Shown here one piece after another: positions 43,450-53,096 of a DNA stretch of 64,000 nt. The position numbers and the translations under genes are program-made. A model generated the notes under the pieces. It was not told where the DNA came from. It saw only the letters and a program-made list of their open reading frames with translations, and searched no databases. How positions within the stretch are numbered: position 1 is the first letter of the stretch; each line of letters begins with the position of its first letter. This DNA is from JAGNRR01 sp965230665 (GTDB lineage Bacteria; Bacteroidota; Bacteroidia; Chitinophagales; Chitinophagaceae), in contig CBDDLM010000004.1 of the NCBI GenBank assembly GCA_965230665.1, forward strand, positions 868,001-932,000. The letters are read 5' to 3'.

Positions 43450-44859
43450 TTATTCGTCGTCTTTTCTAGGAACTAATTGCGCCATTAAATCTGCTTCACA
43501 AGCTAGCTGATTCCCAACATAGGCCGAACCACGCATCTCGCATATCCCACGACGAATAGGTCCTTTGAGCTCTAATTTCATAATGAGCGTATCGCCAGGT
43601 ACAACCATGCGTTTAAATTTTGCATTATCTATTTTAAGGAAGTAAGTGTCAAATTTCTTCTCAGGACCGCCTTGCGAGTTCAGGGCCATAACACCACCGC
43701 ATTGGGCCATGGCCTCTAATTGTAACACTCCTGGAAAGATTGGATTATCGGGGAAATGACCTGTAAACTCCGGCTCGTTGAAAGTAATATTTTTAACTCC
43801 GACAATATGTTCATCACTGAGTTCGATAATTTTATCGACCAATAAAAAAGGGTACCTATGTGGTAATAATTTGGAGATATAATTTACATCAAAAACGGGA
43901 GGTTGTGCAGGATCGTAAACAGGTACACCTAACATTTTCTTATTCTTTCGCACATATGTCTTCAATTTCTTTGCAAAAGCCACGTTGGTTTTATGGCCAG
44001 GCCGATATGCAAAGATATTCGCTTTCAAAGGATAACCTGCCAATGAAATATCACCCAGTACATCTAATAATTTATGACGAGCGGGCTCATTGGGGAAATG
44101 TAATTTGATGTTATTTACAATACCGGTGTCCTCAACTTTTATATCTTTCTTATTGAATAATTTAGACAGCCTTTCGAGTTCTCCATCTTCAAGTGGTCTA
44201 TCTACAACAACAATTGCATTATCCAAGTCACCTCCCTTTATGAGATCATTTTCGTGTAAAGCTTCCAATTCATGTAGGAAGCAAAATGTTCTACACGGTG
44301 CAATTTCTTTCTTAAAATCTCGAATGTCCTTCAAGGTTGCGTTCTGCGTACCTAATACATTACTATTGAAATCTATCATAGTCGTAATACGCAAATCATT
44401 AGAAGGGGTTGCAACAATTTCTACATCTTTTTCATCATCAGTAATTTCTATATTATCCTCTATAGATATATAAATGCGTTTGGCATCTAATTCTTCCAAA
44501 CCTACTTTTTCAATCGCATCTATAAATTGAAATGCACTGCCATCCAAGATGGGCACTTCGTTTCCATCCAATTCAACAATTGCATTGTCAATACCTAAAC
44601 CATAAAAACTAGCTAACAAATGCTCAATAGTTGAAGCCCTTGCGCCATTATGCTCGATAGTGGTTCCTCTGGAGGTATCGGTTACATAACTCACATCAGC
44701 TTTCACCTCTGGTTGTCCCTCTATATCTATGCGTTTAAAGCGAATTCCCGCACCCGCTGGTGCTGGCTTAAGTGTCATATTCACATACTCTCCAGTATGT
44801 AAACCTACTCCGCTAACGGACACATCTCCTTTGAGTGTATGCTGATTTTCTTGATACAT
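43450..44859 (-). CDS. lpxC/fabZ: Fused LpxC deacetylase and FabZ dehydratase
   Basis: 469 residues with two enzymes in one chain. Residues 1-315 are LpxC, the Zn-dependent deacetylase of UDP-3-O-acyl-GlcNAc and committed step of lipid A synthesis: VSGVGLHTGEYVNMTLKPAP, STIEHLLASFYGLGIDNAIV, HKLLDVLGDISLAGYPLKA. Residues about 322-469 are FabZ, the 3-hydroxyacyl-ACP dehydratase: LLPHRYPFLLVDKIIEL and GHFPDNPIFPGVLQLEAMAQ with the catalytic His. The fusion is a hallmark of Bacteroidota and links lipid A and fatty acid synthesis. Preceded by lpxD with a 22-bp gap. Confidence 0.97.
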   Translation of the reverse strand: MYQENQHTLKGDVSVSGVGLHTGEYVNMTLKPAPAGAGIRFKRIDIEGQPEVKADVSYVTDTSRGTTIEHNGARASTIEHLLASFYGLGIDNAIVELDGNEVPILDGSAFQFIDAIEKVGLEELDAKRIYISIEDNIEITDDEKDVEIVATPSNDLRITTMIDFNSNVLGTQNATLKDIRDFKKEIAPCRTFCFLHELEALHENDLIKGGDLDNAIVVVDRPLEDGELERLSKLFNKKDIKVEDTGIVNNIKLHFPNEPARHKLLDVLGDISLAGYPLKANIFAYRPGHKTNVAFAKKLKTYVRKNKKMLGVPVYDPAQPPVFDVNYISKLLPHRYPFLLVDKIIELSDEHIVGVKNITFNEPEFTGHFPDNPIFPGVLQLEAMAQCGGVMALNSQGGPEKKFDTYFLKIDNAKFKRMVVPGDTLIMKLELKGPIRRGICEMRGSAYVGNQLACEADLMAQLVPRKDDE

Positions 44860-44881
44860 TCTTTCGTTTTCAGTGGTGAAT

Positions 44882-45925
44882 TTAACCTTGATTTTTCAAT
44901 TCCTGTAATTTCTGCTCTAAAGCTTCGATTTTTTTTACCATTTCAGGTAATTTTCTAAAAATCACTTGGCTTTTTAAGGTATCCCGATAGGCAGCGGCTG
45001 GTGTTCCACTAATACTTGCATTATCTTCGGTGACCGCTTTCCCTACTCCGCTTTGAGCTTGAATTCTTACTTGGTCTGCTGTATAGATATGACCTACGAT
45101 TCCCGCCTGTCCGCCGATCATGTTATTCTTCCCAATTTTTGTACTGCCGCTTATTCCTGCTTGCGCTGCTATAACCGTATTTTCTCCAATAACTACATTA
45201 TGAGCAATTTGTACTAAATTATCTATTTTAGTTCCTTTCTTAATCGTTGTACTACCCATTGTTGCTCTATCAATAGTGCAGTTAGCTCCTATTTCCACCT
45301 GCTCCTCTAAAACAACATTACCCAATTGAGGAATTTTCTCAAAAGATCCATCCGCTTGTGGTGCAAAACCAAAGCCATCAGAACCTATAACCGCTCCAGA
45401 ATGTATAATACATTGTGCTCCGATTTCACAAAGTGAATAAATACTGACATTAGAGTATATGACTGATTTTTCGGCAATCTTAGCATGCTGTCCCACATAA
45501 GAATTCGGATAAATTTGAACACCATCTTCAATTCGGACATGCTCATCGATAACTGCGAAGTCTCCTATATATACGTTTTCACCAATTCGAGCAGTTTCGG
45601 CAATAGATGCTTTGTCACTAACTCCAGACTTCACGACCTTGGTCATCGCCTCGTATGTCTTAAGAAGTGTTGTAAATGCTGAATATGGGTCTTGTACTCG
45701 AATAAGTGTTGTACCAACTTGACCTTTTAACTCTAAATCATCTGAAACAATTACAATAGAAGCCTCTGTTGAATATAAGTATTGCTCATACTTAGCATTT
45801 GATAAGAAGCATAAAGCTCCTTCTTTTCCCTCCTCTATTTTAGCCAGACTATATATTACAGCATTAGGGTCTCCTTCAATTTTCCCTTGTATAACTGCTG
45901 CCACCTGTGTTGCACTAAATTTCAT
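44882..45925 (-). CDS. lpxD: UDP-3-O-(3-hydroxyacyl)glucosamine N-acyltransferase
   Basis: Third step of lipid A synthesis: N-acylation from 3-hydroxyacyl-ACP. 347 residues. N-terminal uridine-binding domain (about 1-100), then a left-handed beta-helix of hexapeptide repeats (about 105-320: IGENVYIGDFAVIDEHVRIE, NCTIDRATMGSTTIKKG, IDNLVQIAHNVVIGENTV with the catalytic His in AHNVVIG) and a C-terminal helix. Upstream TACATTTG at 45948-45955. First gene of lpxD, lpxC-fabZ, ABC ATPase. Confidence 0.96.
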   Translation of the reverse strand: MKFSATQVAAVIQGKIEGDPNAVIYSLAKIEEGKEGALCFLSNAKYEQYLYSTEASIVIVSDDLELKGQVGTTLIRVQDPYSAFTTLLKTYEAMTKVVKSGVSDKASIAETARIGENVYIGDFAVIDEHVRIEDGVQIYPNSYVGQHAKIAEKSVIYSNVSIYSLCEIGAQCIIHSGAVIGSDGFGFAPQADGSFEKIPQLGNVVLEEQVEIGANCTIDRATMGSTTIKKGTKIDNLVQIAHNVVIGENTVIAAQAGISGSTKIGKNNMIGGQAGIVGHIYTADQVRIQAQSGVGKAVTEDNASISGTPAAAYRDTLKSQVIFRKLPEMVKKIEALEQKLQELKNQG

Positions 45926-45934
45926 TCTCTTTTT

Positions 45935-47140
45935 TTATTGGGCGAAACAAATGTAATATTTTTTTACTTGCTCCGTAATACTTGAATTAATGAGTGGATG
46001 CTCTACTTCGGATACATCAATGAGTTCACCATTTTTCTTTAAAATTTTGATCCGTTCTTCATCCTGACTATATAGCATATTCGATGTTTCGTCTTGCATA
46101 AAATAGTACCCTATTTCGTCTTCTGAAAGGTTTAATTTTTCCTGAACCGTGCGCTTCATATCATCTAAATCTATATTATCAGAAGGGTTGTAATACTTCA
46201 CTTTAAATAGCTTTCTATTCAATAAACGAAGAGAAAGTTCTTTTAGTATTTTATCCTCACTTTTAGCCCATACTTTTATTGCTGAAGCAATGTCATTATC
46301 ATCGAGTGAGATAAAAGAATCTACAAAATCATCTGGGATAGTATTTTCTTCTATTTCATTGCTTAAAAAAACTTTCAGGGCTGGTGTCGCGAATAACGTT
46401 CTCCCTGCCCTAGTTAATACTTTAGCTCTTTTTAGAATATTGACCAATAACAGTTCACTGCTCAGAACAGTCTTATGTAAATAAACCTGCCAATACATGA
46501 GCCGCCGAGCAATTAGAAATTTTTCTACTGAGTGGATTCCTTTTTCCTCTACAACCAATTCATTATTATAAACAGTAAACATTTTAATAATGCGGTCATA
46601 ACCAATTACCCCCTCACTTACTCCAGTAAAAAAGCTATCACGTGCGAGATAGTCTAAGCGATCTACATCTAGTTGACTGGAGATTAATTGATGTAAAAAT
46701 TTCTTTGGATAGGTTCCTCTAAAAATCTTTAAGGCAAGATCTAACTGACCATTGAATTCTTGATTCAAGTATTCAATGAATCGGTCGGAGATAAGCTCAT
46801 GGTGAATATTCACTAATGTGTGTTCTAAAGCATGTGAAAAGGGGCCATGACCTATATCGTGCAAAAGAATTGCCAGTTTAGCTGCCTGTTCTTCCTCCAT
46901 ACTTATGTCAACTTCCTTGGCTCGAAGCTCATCGATTGCCATACACATTAAATGATAAGCACCTAAAGCATGATGCAACCGCGTATGCACCGCACCAGGA
47001 TACACTAAATAAGCCAGAGCCATTTGTTTGATTCTTCGCAAACGTTGAAACGCAGGATGTGACAAGACATCATAAATTAATTGATCATCTATGGTAATAA
47101 AACCATGAACTGGGTCGTTAATAATTTTACGAATAGGCAT
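45935..47140 (-). CDS. HD-domain phosphohydrolase
   Basis: 401 residues from the ATG at 47140 (MPIRKIINDPVHGFITIDDQ); the frame opens at a TTG at 47155. The HD metal site is clear: HTRLHHALGAYHL with the first His, HDIGHGPFSHALEH with the HD pair, and LDVDRLDYLARDSFF with the distal Asp. Related to the dGTPase/SAMHD1-type family, though the substrate here is not known. It lies immediately upstream of lpxD on the same strand, an order common in Bacteroidota. Confidence 0.9.
   Translation of the reverse strand: MPIRKIINDPVHGFITIDDQLIYDVLSHPAFQRLRRIKQMALAYLVYPGAVHTRLHHALGAYHLMCMAIDELRAKEVDISMEEEQAAKLAILLHDIGHGPFSHALEHTLVNIHHELISDRFIEYLNQEFNGQLDLALKIFRGTYPKKFLHQLISSQLDVDRLDYLARDSFFTGVSEGVIGYDRIIKMFTVYNNELVVEEKGIHSVEKFLIARRLMYWQVYLHKTVLSSELLLVNILKRAKVLTRAGRTLFATPALKVFLSNEIEENTIPDDFVDSFISLDDNDIASAIKVWAKSEDKILKELSLRLLNRKLFKVKYYNPSDNIDLDDMKRTVQEKLNLSEDEIGYYFMQDETSNMLYSQDEERIKILKKNGELIDVSEVEHPLINSSITEQVKKYYICFAQ
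45948..45955 (-). promoter_or_regulatory. Bacteroidota -7 box for lpxD
   Basis: Minus-strand TACATTTG fits TAnnTTTG, 22 bp before the lpxD ATG and just inside the 3' end of the HD gene. lpxD may therefore have its own promoter as well as read-through. Confidence 0.45.
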
Positions 47141-47237
47141 TAAATAAATCGGCAAAGCCGAAATTCTTGTTAAATCACAATGTTAATCATTATTCAGTGT
47201 TATAAAAAGCAACTGGCAACTAAATTTACAATTAACT

Positions 47238-48788
47238 ATGGCAGCAAAAATTCTTTGGGTAGACGACGAAATTGAAGTGTTAAAAGCACAAATTATGTTC
47301 CTTGAGGGAAAGGGATACGAGGTTGAAAAAGTGACGAATGGATATGATGCACTGGAGCATATTAAGGTAAACCCGACGGATGTCGTATTGCTTGACGAGA
47401 GCATGCCTGGAATGACCGGTTTAGAAACGCTGGCGGCTATTCGTGAACTGAATCAAAACCTACCAGTGGTTATGATCACCAAGAATGAAGAAGAGAATAT
47501 TATGGAAGAAGCTATTGGATCACAAATAGCGGACTATCTTATCAAACCAGTAAACCCGAATCAGGTATTACTTTCTCTTAAAAAAATCATTAATTCTAAA
47601 GATTTGGTTAGTGAGCAAACCACTCGGAGTTATATGATGGATTTGCGCAACCTCATGATGACCATGCAGTCGAGCCCGAACTATGAAGAATGGGTTGAGC
47701 TTTATAAAAAACTGGTCTATTGGGAATTAGAGATACAGAACAGTGGTAATGAAGAAATGATGGAAGTCTTTCAAAATCAAAAAGATGAGGCCAATAATGA
47801 TTGGTGTAAATTTGTAGAGAAAAACTACCGGGATTGGATGAGTGGTAGTGAGGACGCTCCTATATTTTCTAATCAAATGTTTGATCAATTCATGCGGCCG
47901 CATTTAGAAGGGGACAAACCAGTCTTCTTTCTATTAATCGATAACCTACGTTATGATCAATGGAAGATTATTGAACCAGCATTCTCGGAAAGCTTTCGTT
48001 TAAAGGATGAAACAATGCTTTCTTCTATTCTCCCTACTACGACGCAGTACAGCAGAAATGCCATCTTCTCTGGATTAATGCCCGCAGATATTAAAAAAGA
48101 ATTTCCTAATGAATGGAAAGATGATGCTGAGAAGGGAGGCAAGAATATGTATGAAGACAAGTTTCTAACCTACCAGTTGGGTCAATTAGGATATAGTGGG
48201 ATTAAACATAGTTATACTAAAATAACCAATCATGAGAAAGGTGAAGAGCTTGTAAACAACATTCATAACCTTTTACAGAATAAACTCAATGTAATTGTCT
48301 ACAATTTTGTAGACATGTTGAGCCATGCCCGTACAGAACTTGAGGTGCTTAAGGAACTAGCTAATGATGAAGTGAGTTATCGTTCTTTGACTAAGAGTTG
48401 GTTTGAACACTCCCCCTTACATCAAGCAATGAAAAAAATTGCGGATAAAGATATAACCGTTATTGTAACCACGGATCACGGGACTATCCGCGTAAAAAAT
48501 GCACACAAAGTAAAAGGTGATCGCGACGCTACCACGAATATTCGTTATAAGAACGGACGAAATCTTGATTATGATGCCAAAGAAGTTAGCTTTTTAGGTT
48601 CTCCAGAAGTACTCGGACTACCCAAACCGAACATTAATACTTCCTACATCTTCGCTAAGTATGATGGTTACTTATGTTACCCAAATAACTATAATCATTA
48701 CGTGAAATACTTTAAAAATACGTTCCAACATGGTGGTATAAGCCTGGAGGAAATGCTGATTCCCTTTGTCGTGATGGAGAGTAAGTAG
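47238..48788 (+). CDS. porX: PorX: response regulator with PglZ domain (T9SS regulator)
   Basis: 516 residues. Residues 1-120 are a receiver domain: acidic DDE at 9-11, phosphoacceptor D53 in VVLLDESMPGM, and K103 in YLIKPVNP. A helical linker (about 125-205) leads to a PglZ/alkaline-phosphatase-fold domain (about 205-516): VFFLLIDNLRYDQWKI, LPTTTQYSRNAIFSGLMP with the nucleophile Thr region, and VTTDHGTIRVKNAHKV with metal ligands. In other Bacteroidota PorX works with the PorY kinase and controls T9SS genes, and a PglZ nuclease or phosphodiesterase activity has been reported. No porY is in the window. Consistent with the many T9SS cargos nearby. Confidence 0.94.
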   Translation: MAAKILWVDDEIEVLKAQIMFLEGKGYEVEKVTNGYDALEHIKVNPTDVVLLDESMPGMTGLETLAAIRELNQNLPVVMITKNEEENIMEEAIGSQIADYLIKPVNPNQVLLSLKKIINSKDLVSEQTTRSYMMDLRNLMMTMQSSPNYEEWVELYKKLVYWELEIQNSGNEEMMEVFQNQKDEANNDWCKFVEKNYRDWMSGSEDAPIFSNQMFDQFMRPHLEGDKPVFFLLIDNLRYDQWKIIEPAFSESFRLKDETMLSSILPTTTQYSRNAIFSGLMPADIKKEFPNEWKDDAEKGGKNMYEDKFLTYQLGQLGYSGIKHSYTKITNHEKGEELVNNIHNLLQNKLNVIVYNFVDMLSHARTELEVLKELANDEVSYRSLTKSWFEHSPLHQAMKKIADKDITVIVTTDHGTIRVKNAHKVKGDRDATTNIRYKNGRNLDYDAKEVSFLGSPEVLGLPKPNINTSYIFAKYDGYLCYPNNYNHYVKYFKNTFQHGGISLEEMLIPFVVMESK

Positions 48789-48887
48789 AGCTATTTTATA
48801 GGCTCAACCTTATTTATATAAGTTCCTAAGAACCTAGCCAACATATGCATATTTATTGTTTAACAAAAAGTATTATTTATTAAACAT

Positions 48888-48895
48888 TATATTTG
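48888..48895 (+). promoter_or_regulatory. Bacteroidota -7 box for the 48910 TonB receptor
   Basis: TATATTTG, exact fit to TAnnTTTG, 14 bp before the ATG at 48910. No well-spaced -33 element was found. Confidence 0.5.
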
Positions 48896-48909
48896 CTTAA
48901 AATAGTTCC

Positions 48910-51297
48910 ATGTTTAAGCATATTCTAGCATTAATACTCTTGATAACCTGTTCCCTATTATTGGAGGCACAATCTTTTGGCACAGTAACAGGCACAGTAA
49001 GAAGTAAAAAAACAGGAGAAACAATTATCGGAGCCAGTGTCTCTATTGAAGGTACAAGTTTGGCAGCTAAAACAGATATAAACGGTGTATTCACCATAAA
49101 TGCCATCCCTCCTAAAACGTATAACATCAGTTGTACGTCTATAGGCTTTGCCAGTAAAACACGTTTTGGTGTAATTGTTCGTTCTGAAGGAAATGCGGAC
49201 TTGGACTTTGACTTAGACATCAAGAAAAAAAGCTTGGGCAAAGTTGTCGTTCGTTCGAACCCATTTCAAAAAACGGAAGCCACACCTCTGTCCATTCAAA
49301 AATTGAGCAAGGAAGAAATCGTTTCATATCCGGGTGGTAATAATGATGTAGCTAAAGTGGTACAAACTTTACCTGGTGTTTCAGGTTCTGTTGGAGGTTT
49401 TAGAAATGATATTATTATTCGTGGAGGTGCTCCTAATGAAAATGTGTATTATTTAGATGGCATCGAAATACCAAACATTAATCACTTCTCTACACAGGGA
49501 AGTGCTGGCGGCCCAGTTGGCTTACTTAATGTATCTTTTTTTAAAGGTGTCACATTAACGGCTAGTGCTTTTGGTGCGCAGTATGATAATGCTCTGTCTG
49601 GAGTATTACAATTTGATCAACGAAGAGGTAATCATAAAAAGTTTCAAGGAAACTTTCGTTTAAGTTCAAGTGAAGCGGCCCTTACGGCAGAAGGTCCTCT
49701 TTTCAGATCCAAGGTAGATCGTAAGGAAAATAAACCAGCTAAAACCACCTTTATAGCGTCAGCTCGGCGTTCATACCTGCAATTACTTTTTAAGGCAATA
49801 GGACTTCCGTTTCTTCCTGATTATTATGACTACCAATTTAAGGTCAATCATAAAGTAGACGATTATAACGATATTTATTTAACTGGCGTAGGTGCTATTG
49901 ATGACTTCTCAATTAATGAATTGGAAGAATATGATGCTGAACAAAAAGCAATACAAGAGCGCATTCCGGTAATCAATCAATATTCTAATACCACAGGAAT
50001 TGGCTGGAAAAGAAGACTGAAAGATAATTCTGGTTTTATGACAACGACCTTTAGTAATAATCTACTTATTAATAATTTTAACCAGTATAGCGATAATATT
50101 AATCAAACGGGTTTGTACTTTAAAAATGACTCTCGAGAACGGGAATCTCGTCTTCGCTATAGTCTTAAGAAATATTATGACGATTGGGCCATTCAAATTG
50201 GAGTGGTAGGTATTAATGCGAACTATAAAAACGTAACCAGCGATTTAGTCAATAATCGTCAGTTTGTATCAGAACTAAATTTCTTCCGCTATGGGATATT
50301 TGGTCAAGCTTCGCGTAGATTCTTAAATGATAGACTAGGCATTTCTATTGGTGTTCGAGCTGATGGTAACACCTTTACCCATAATGGAAATGAAATATAT
50401 CGTACGCTTAGTCCACGCGCTTCAGCATCTTATAAACTAACAGAAAGTGGTAAGTGGACAGCTACAGCATCAATTGGACGTTACTTTAAAATATTACCTT
50501 ACACAGTTCTAGGTTTTCAGAATAATCAAGGAGAGTTTATTAATAAAAATACGGAATACATTAGAAGCGACCATTATGTGGCAGGTTTGGAATATTTAGT
50601 CACGAAGAAGGCCCGCTTCTCCATCGAAGGTTTCTGGAAACAATATGGCAATTATCCTGTCTCTGTTGCAGATCAAATCTCACTAGCTAATAAGGGAGGT
50701 GGTTTTGAAGTTCTAGGCAACGAACCAGTTACCAGCAATGGGAAAGGTAGAGCATATGGTTTAGAACTTCTATTTCAGCAAAAATTCACAGGACGCTTAT
50801 ATGCAATTGCAGCTCTAACATTATATAAGAGCGAATTTACGAATGCCAATCAAAGCGCTTATTTACCTGCTGTTTGGGACAATGGTGTACTGGTTTCATT
50901 AGTAGGTGGGTACAAATTCGGGAAGAAACGGAACTGGGAAATTAGCAGTCGCTTGCGTTATTTGGGGGAAACGCCATATGCACCGCTAGACTTGAACGCG
51001 ACATTGGTGAATTACCCTGCGAATATTCGAGACTACTCTCGTCTAGGGAGTGTTCAACTTGACCCCTTTAGTCAGTTAGATGTTCGTTTGGATAAAAAAT
51101 GGAGTTTTAAAAAGTGGAGCTTAGATTTATTTTTGGATATCCAGAATATTCTAGCCACGGCAAATCCAAATGAACCCGCCTATGGTTTAGATCGCGATGA
51201 TCAGGGTAATATTATTACCCCGCGAAACTTAGTTCAGGTAAACACGGCAGCTGATGGTAGCCCCCTACCCTCCCTTGGTGTGGTGATTAATTTTTAA
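48910..51297 (+). CDS. TonB-dependent receptor with carboxypeptidase-regulatory domain
   Basis: 795 residues with signal peptide (KHILALILLITCSLLLEAQ). Residues about 22-98 are the CarboxypepD_reg-like sandwich (GTVTGTVRSKKTGETIIGAS). The plug follows (about 115-225: LPGVSGSVGGFRNDIIIRGG, NVYYLDGIEIPNINHFSTQG), then a 22-strand-type barrel ending LPSLGVVINF with terminal Phe. Likely imports a siderophore, glycan or peptide with TonB energy; the substrate is unknown and no SusD partner is adjacent. It is followed after 30 bp by the DUF2520 gene. Confidence 0.9.
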   Translation: MFKHILALILLITCSLLLEAQSFGTVTGTVRSKKTGETIIGASVSIEGTSLAAKTDINGVFTINAIPPKTYNISCTSIGFASKTRFGVIVRSEGNADLDFDLDIKKKSLGKVVVRSNPFQKTEATPLSIQKLSKEEIVSYPGGNNDVAKVVQTLPGVSGSVGGFRNDIIIRGGAPNENVYYLDGIEIPNINHFSTQGSAGGPVGLLNVSFFKGVTLTASAFGAQYDNALSGVLQFDQRRGNHKKFQGNFRLSSSEAALTAEGPLFRSKVDRKENKPAKTTFIASARRSYLQLLFKAIGLPFLPDYYDYQFKVNHKVDDYNDIYLTGVGAIDDFSINELEEYDAEQKAIQERIPVINQYSNTTGIGWKRRLKDNSGFMTTTFSNNLLINNFNQYSDNINQTGLYFKNDSRERESRLRYSLKKYYDDWAIQIGVVGINANYKNVTSDLVNNRQFVSELNFFRYGIFGQASRRFLNDRLGISIGVRADGNTFTHNGNEIYRTLSPRASASYKLTESGKWTATASIGRYFKILPYTVLGFQNNQGEFINKNTEYIRSDHYVAGLEYLVTKKARFSIEGFWKQYGNYPVSVADQISLANKGGGFEVLGNEPVTSNGKGRAYGLELLFQQKFTGRLYAIAALTLYKSEFTNANQSAYLPAVWDNGVLVSLVGGYKFGKKRNWEISSRLRYLGETPYAPLDLNATLVNYPANIRDYSRLGSVQLDPFSQLDVRLDKKWSFKKWSLDLFLDIQNILATANPNEPAYGLDRDDQGNIITPRNLVQVNTAADGSPLPSLGVVINF

Positions 51298-51327
51298 TTC
51301 ATCACATTAAGTTATAATTTCACATCT

Positions 51328-52083
51328 GTGAATTTTTCGATTATCGGCTCTGGCAACATTGCACATTACTTTGCTGAACGTTGCCTTGTTGCTGGACATA
51401 ATATTGTTGAGGTTATTTCATCGAATAAAGAAACGGGTAGTGCTCTGGCAGACCAAGTAAATGGAACCTTTCTGACTGACTTCAAAGAAAGCAAAAGTGA
51501 TACTTTTTTACTTGCTATTCCGGATGACACCATTCGTTCATTATCTGGCTCTAGTTTTTTCGAGGACAAATACGTTCTCCACACATCAGGTAGTATTGGC
51601 CTAAACGAAATCACTGAACTAAGTGAGCATATTGCTTGTCTATGGCCAATTTATTCAATCCAAAGGGAAAAACTTCCTGTAAGGAACGATGTTCCCTTTG
51701 TCATGCAATCCTCAAACTTACCCATGCGAAAAAGAGCTGTTCGTATTGCTAAGTGTATTACGAATAATGTGATTGAGGCCACGGATGAACAAAAAAGTAT
51801 TTTACATTTAGCTGCTGTATTGGTCAACAATTTTACTAATCACCTTTTCGTACAAAGTGAACAATTACTGCTTAGGAACGGGCTCGATTTTAAACTATTA
51901 CTTCCAATTATTCAAAATACCATTCAGAAACTATCTGAAACAACTCCTACTCGACTACAGACTGGTCCTGCTATTCGAGGAGATCAAAAAACTATTGAAG
52001 AGCACCTCAAGCTTCTGCAATCAGACCATAATCTTCAACGAGTTTATTCCATGCTTTCTGAGAGCATCCAAAACCTAAATTAG
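51328..52083 (+). CDS. Rossmann-fold and DUF2520 protein
   Basis: 251 residues with a GTG start (MNFSIIGSGNIAHYFAERCL). The glycine-rich GSGNIAHY is an NAD(P)-binding loop. VLHTSGSIG and LWPIYSIQ match the linker of the family, and the C-terminal half (HLAAVLVNNFTNHLFVQSEQ, TGPAIRGDQKTIEEHLKLLQ) is the DUF2520 helical domain. Related to ProC-like or ketopantoate-reductase-like oxidoreductases; the reaction is unproven. Its stop overlaps the reversed stop of the next gene by 4 bp. Confidence 0.88.
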   Translation: MNFSIIGSGNIAHYFAERCLVAGHNIVEVISSNKETGSALADQVNGTFLTDFKESKSDTFLLAIPDDTIRSLSGSSFFEDKYVLHTSGSIGLNEITELSEHIACLWPIYSIQREKLPVRNDVPFVMQSSNLPMRKRAVRIAKCITNNVIEATDEQKSILHLAAVLVNNFTNHLFVQSEQLLLRNGLDFKLLLPIIQNTIQKLSETTPTRLQTGPAIRGDQKTIEEHLKLLQSDHNLQRVYSMLSESIQNLN

Positions 52084-53096
52084 TCTACCTTAATTACTTT
52101 AGTATGAGTTGATTTCGTAGAAATGAAATAAATCCCAGTAGCTAAACTAGAAACGTCTAGTTCTTTTTTAGTGTTAGATATTTTTTGCTCTTTGAAGTGA
52201 ACACTGCGAATCATACCACCTAATACATTGTATATTTTTAGCTTTTCGAATTCTTCCTCTGGACCTTCGATGGTAATCTTATTCTTAAAAGGGTTGGGAT
52301 ATATACGAACAGGATTCACAACTGCTTTTCTAATAAAAATTGATTCTACTTGCGAATAAGTAACGGTTTGATCTAAACTGGTCATCTTTAATCGATAATA
52401 CGATCTACCCAAGTATGGGGTATTATCTAAGGTACTATACTCATGCTCTTCAACTGAATTCCCAGTAGCTGGAATCTGCGCAACGATCTCCCAACGAAGT
52501 AAGTCACGGGATTTTTCCACGGTAAAATAACTTGAATTTATCTCAGCTCTAGTTTTCCAGTTACAAACTACCTTTTCGTTATTGATACTTAAGAGAGCAG
52601 TAAAACTTACAAGCTCAATTGGCAGTGGAGCCCAAATTCCTAAATGATAAACATAAAACCCTGGTAGTCGTTTCGAACAATTATTTTGAACGATTTCTGC
52701 TTGATAATACGACAATGTATCATTCGAAATAATCAACAGGGAATCCTGATTAGCAGTTGGGATTAAACTATTGTCTTTATACCAATGATAACTAACATTG
52801 CTTTGTTGGCTTTTCAATACCACATTTGTATCATTATTCGCCGTTAAAACAAAATACTCCGTGGCATTACTCCCACAATCAGTTCCATCAAAAGTTGCAA
52901 AGTAAACACCTGGGTTCACAGGAATAAAGGAAGAGGTATTAGCCCCCTGGATAGGCGTTCCACCATTTCCATCAGCTATATACCATTGATAATTAGAATA
53001 ACCTGCTCCAGCTTGTAAGGTAAATTGTGCCTGAACGGCATTCACCCAAGATATAGCTATGATCGCTAAGTAATATCTAATACGGTTTCTTTTCAT
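52080..53096 (-). CDS. T9SS type A cargo cotranscribed with the giant fibre
   Basis: 338 residues with signal peptide (YYLAIIAISWVNAVQAQ). Two Ig-like or PKD-like beta-domains follow (about 20-150; GYSNYQWYIADGNGG, NVSYHWYKDNSLIPTANQ), then a fibronectin-like region (about 160-255; VVCNWKTRAEINSSYFTVEK). The T9SS type A domain ends the chain (RIYPNPFKNKITIEG, YNVLGGMIRSV, ATGIYFISTKS). Its ATG directly follows the giant gene's stop (TAA then ATG), so the two are surely one transcript. It may help anchor or present the fibre at the surface, which itself has no recognisable T9SS domain; that link is an inference. Confidence 0.85.
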   Translation of the reverse strand: MKRNRIRYYLAIIAISWVNAVQAQFTLQAGAGYSNYQWYIADGNGGTPIQGANTSSFIPVNPGVYFATFDGTDCGSNATEYFVLTANNDTNVVLKSQQSNVSYHWYKDNSLIPTANQDSLLIISNDTLSYYQAEIVQNNCSKRLPGFYVYHLGIWAPLPIELVSFTALLSINNEKVVCNWKTRAEINSSYFTVEKSRDLLRWEIVAQIPATGNSVEEHEYSTLDNTPYLGRSYYRLKMTSLDQTVTYSQVESIFIRKAVVNPVRIYPNPFKNKITIEGPEEEFEKLKIYNVLGGMIRSVHFKEQKISNTKKELDVSSLATGIYFISTKSTHTKVIKVD

